Source: Lysobacteraceae bacterium (GTDB taxonomy: Bacteria > Pseudomonadota > Gammaproteobacteria > Xanthomonadales > Xanthomonadaceae). From it: a stretch of 64,000 bases of DNA. The stretch lies in assembly GCA_016789405.1 (NCBI GenBank), contig JAEUPQ010000029.1, positions 1 to 64,000 of the forward strand, given 5' to 3'. The position numbers were made by a program, and so were the translations under genes. Of the stretch, positions 62,951-64,000 are shown one piece after another (positions within the stretch are counted from its first letter, which is position 1; each line of letters starts with the position of its first letter). Under the pieces are notes generated by a model that was not told the origin of the DNA, searched no databases, and saw only the letters and a program-made list of their open reading frames with translations.

Positions 62951-64000
62951 CCACCGTCGAGGTCTATTCCGCGCTTCGCCAAGGGCGTCTGCTCGATGCC
63001 GAGCGGCTTGCTCGCGCGATGTGCGGGGAGACGCCGCGTGACCCCGACGCCCACCGGGCGCTTGCCGCGGTGATGCAGATGGCGGGCCGCACAGGCGAAG
63101 CCATCGGCGCCATGCGAGACGCGGTGTCGCTGGCGCCGGACAACCCGGGTCTCATCGTTGCACTGGGCCAGGTGCAGGCATCGGCGGGCCTGATCGATGA
63201 CGCGATCGCCTCGTTCCGCGCCGCCGGAGATCGCGCCCCCGACTCGGTCGAGGCCTGGTATCTGCTCGGCGCCACGCACTACGGCGCCGGACGCATGGCC
63301 GAAAGCCTCGATGCGCTCCAGCGCGCGCACGCGATCGCTCCGTCACAACCGGAAATCGCGTTGCTGCTCGCCGACGTCCTGTTCCTGCTGGGCCGACGGG
63401 AGGATGCGCTCGTGCATTTCACGCGGCTCGCGACGATCCAGCCGCCCAACGCGATGCGCACCCTGCGGATCGCGCAATGTCATCGTGCGCTGGGCGAGCC
63501 AGAGCTGGCCCTGGAACATGCGCAGGCATGGTCGGGCGAGCCGTTCGCGCCGCTGTGGCTTGAAATCGGTGGCCTGCACGAAGACCTGGGCGATGCCGAT
63601 GCGGCGCACGAAGCCTACCTCCGGGCCTGCAGCCTGCAGCCTCGCTGGGCCGAGCCAGTGTCGGCGCTGATCGCTTTGCGTCGCGAGGCATGTCCGGACA
63701 CCGTCATCGAAGCCGCGCGCACGCTGCTTGCCGATACCGCGACGCCCGGCAGGTCGCGTGCGTTGCTGCATCATGCGCTCGGCAAACGTGCGGATCGCAT
63801 GGACGCATGCAGCGAAGCAGCCGCGCATTGGCGCGAGGCCAACCGCCTGCGCCGCATCGACGACGGTGCGCTGGACCGGACGGCGCATCGCGCACGGATC
63901 GACGCGCTCATCTCACGGACGTCGAAAGGTGTGGGCGCCCCGCTGCGGGACACAGGCGAGGCGTCGGCACGGCCGTTGTTCATCGTCGGCATGACGCGGA
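62947..64000 (+). CDS. TPR protein, probably with a C-terminal sulfotransferase domain, 3' part missing
   Basis: The frame is open from TTG 62947 to the window end (351 codons). No ATG or GTG in this frame lies just upstream, so a TTG start is inferred. At least six tetratricopeptide-like helix pairs are visible, for example DAERLARAMCGETPRDPDAH, EAIGAMRDAVSLAPDNPGLI, DDAIASFRAAGDRAPDS and MAESLDALQRAHAIAPSQP. The last visible residues, RPLFIVGMTR, match the start of the PAPS-binding loop of TPR-sulfotransferases (FIVGMPRSGTT). Full function is therefore predicted, not shown. A short ORF overlaps the start. Confidence 0.75.
   Translation, partial: MTTVEVYSALRQGRLLDAERLARAMCGETPRDPDAHRALAAVMQMAGRTGEAIGAMRDAVSLAPDNPGLIVALGQVQASAGLIDDAIASFRAAGDRAPDSVEAWYLLGATHYGAGRMAESLDALQRAHAIAPSQPEIALLLADVLFLLGRREDALVHFTRLATIQPPNAMRTLRIAQCHRALGEPELALEHAQAWSGEPFAPLWLEIGGLHEDLGDADAAHEAYLRACSLQPRWAEPVSALIALRREACPDTVIEAARTLLADTATPGRSRALLHHALGKRADRMDACSEAAAHWREANRLRRIDDGALDRTAHRARIDALISRTSKGVGAPLRDTGEASARPLFIVGMTR

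Overview
The window is high-GC bacterial DNA that reads as a gammaproteobacterium of the order Xanthomonadales (Lysobacterales). This rests on gene order (pcnB-folK-panB-panC-pgi; queG facing nnrED-tsaE-amiC-mutL; metG beside a short rsxB), a lone bpt arginyltransferase-family gene, a fused rlmKL, and a REP-like palindrome plus a multi-hairpin intergenic repeat of the kind seen in that order. It looks chromosomal: no phage, integrase, transposase, plasmid or CRISPR gene was found.

Layout. 1-5.9 kb (minus): a truncated GAF-domain signalling gene, an EEP-family lipoprotein, bpt, and two adjacent paralogous ECF sigma factors fused to membrane domains. 6-13.7 kb: an EF-hand protein with 165-bp internal repeats, a DUF2007 gene with tesB, pirin, an AmpD-like amidase, MOSC, an alpha/beta hydrolase and rlmKL. 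13.7-14.1 kb: a repeat-rich intergenic region. 14.1-22.5 kb (minus): a regulon-like block holding an ECF sigma/RskA-type anti-sigma pair and a seven-gene lipid-modification operon (desaturase, flavin amine oxidase, DUF1365, Cfa, DUF2878, second Cfa-like methyltransferase, lipocalin). 22.5-27.4 kb: an M13 metallopeptidase lipoprotein facing two secreted paralogs, the second frameshifted. 27.4-35.1 kb: a beta-CASP MBL nuclease, rhlE, a c-haem-motif lipoprotein, a beta-propeller protein and fdxA. 35.4 kb: tRNA-Glu(CTC). 35.7-41.5 kb: pcnB, folK, panB, an SH3-like protein, panC and pgi. 41.6-53.2 kb: a membrane protein, queG, nnrED, tsaE, amiC, mutL, a DUF1684 lipoprotein, a TraB/GumN protein, small membrane proteins, rsxB and a small lipoprotein. 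53.3-64 kb: metG, two DUF2147 genes, a TonB-dependent receptor, mrp, an S8 peptidase, dcd, and the start of a TPR gene that probably continues into a sulfotransferase.

The most interesting unit is 14.1-22.5 kb. The same element, TGCATCC-N16-CGTA, lies upstream of the sigma/anti-sigma pair and upstream of the desaturase-led operon, and a strong hairpin separates the two units. This suggests an autoregulated envelope-stress circuit that rewrites membrane acyl chains. The flavin oxidase, DUF1365 and Cfa genes beside a SigK/RskA-like pair recall the mycobacterial sigK locus (Rv0444c-Rv0449c) and the flavin oxidase plus methylase genes used for furan fatty acids in Rhodobacter; the added desaturase, second methyltransferase and lipocalin are unusual.

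Other points worth following are the paired membrane-fused sigma factors, a one-base lesion in a G tract of a secreted paralog, the absence of panD from the pantothenate cluster, and an RsxB without a membrane anchor. All functional calls come from reading sequence and family knowledge; no database search was run.
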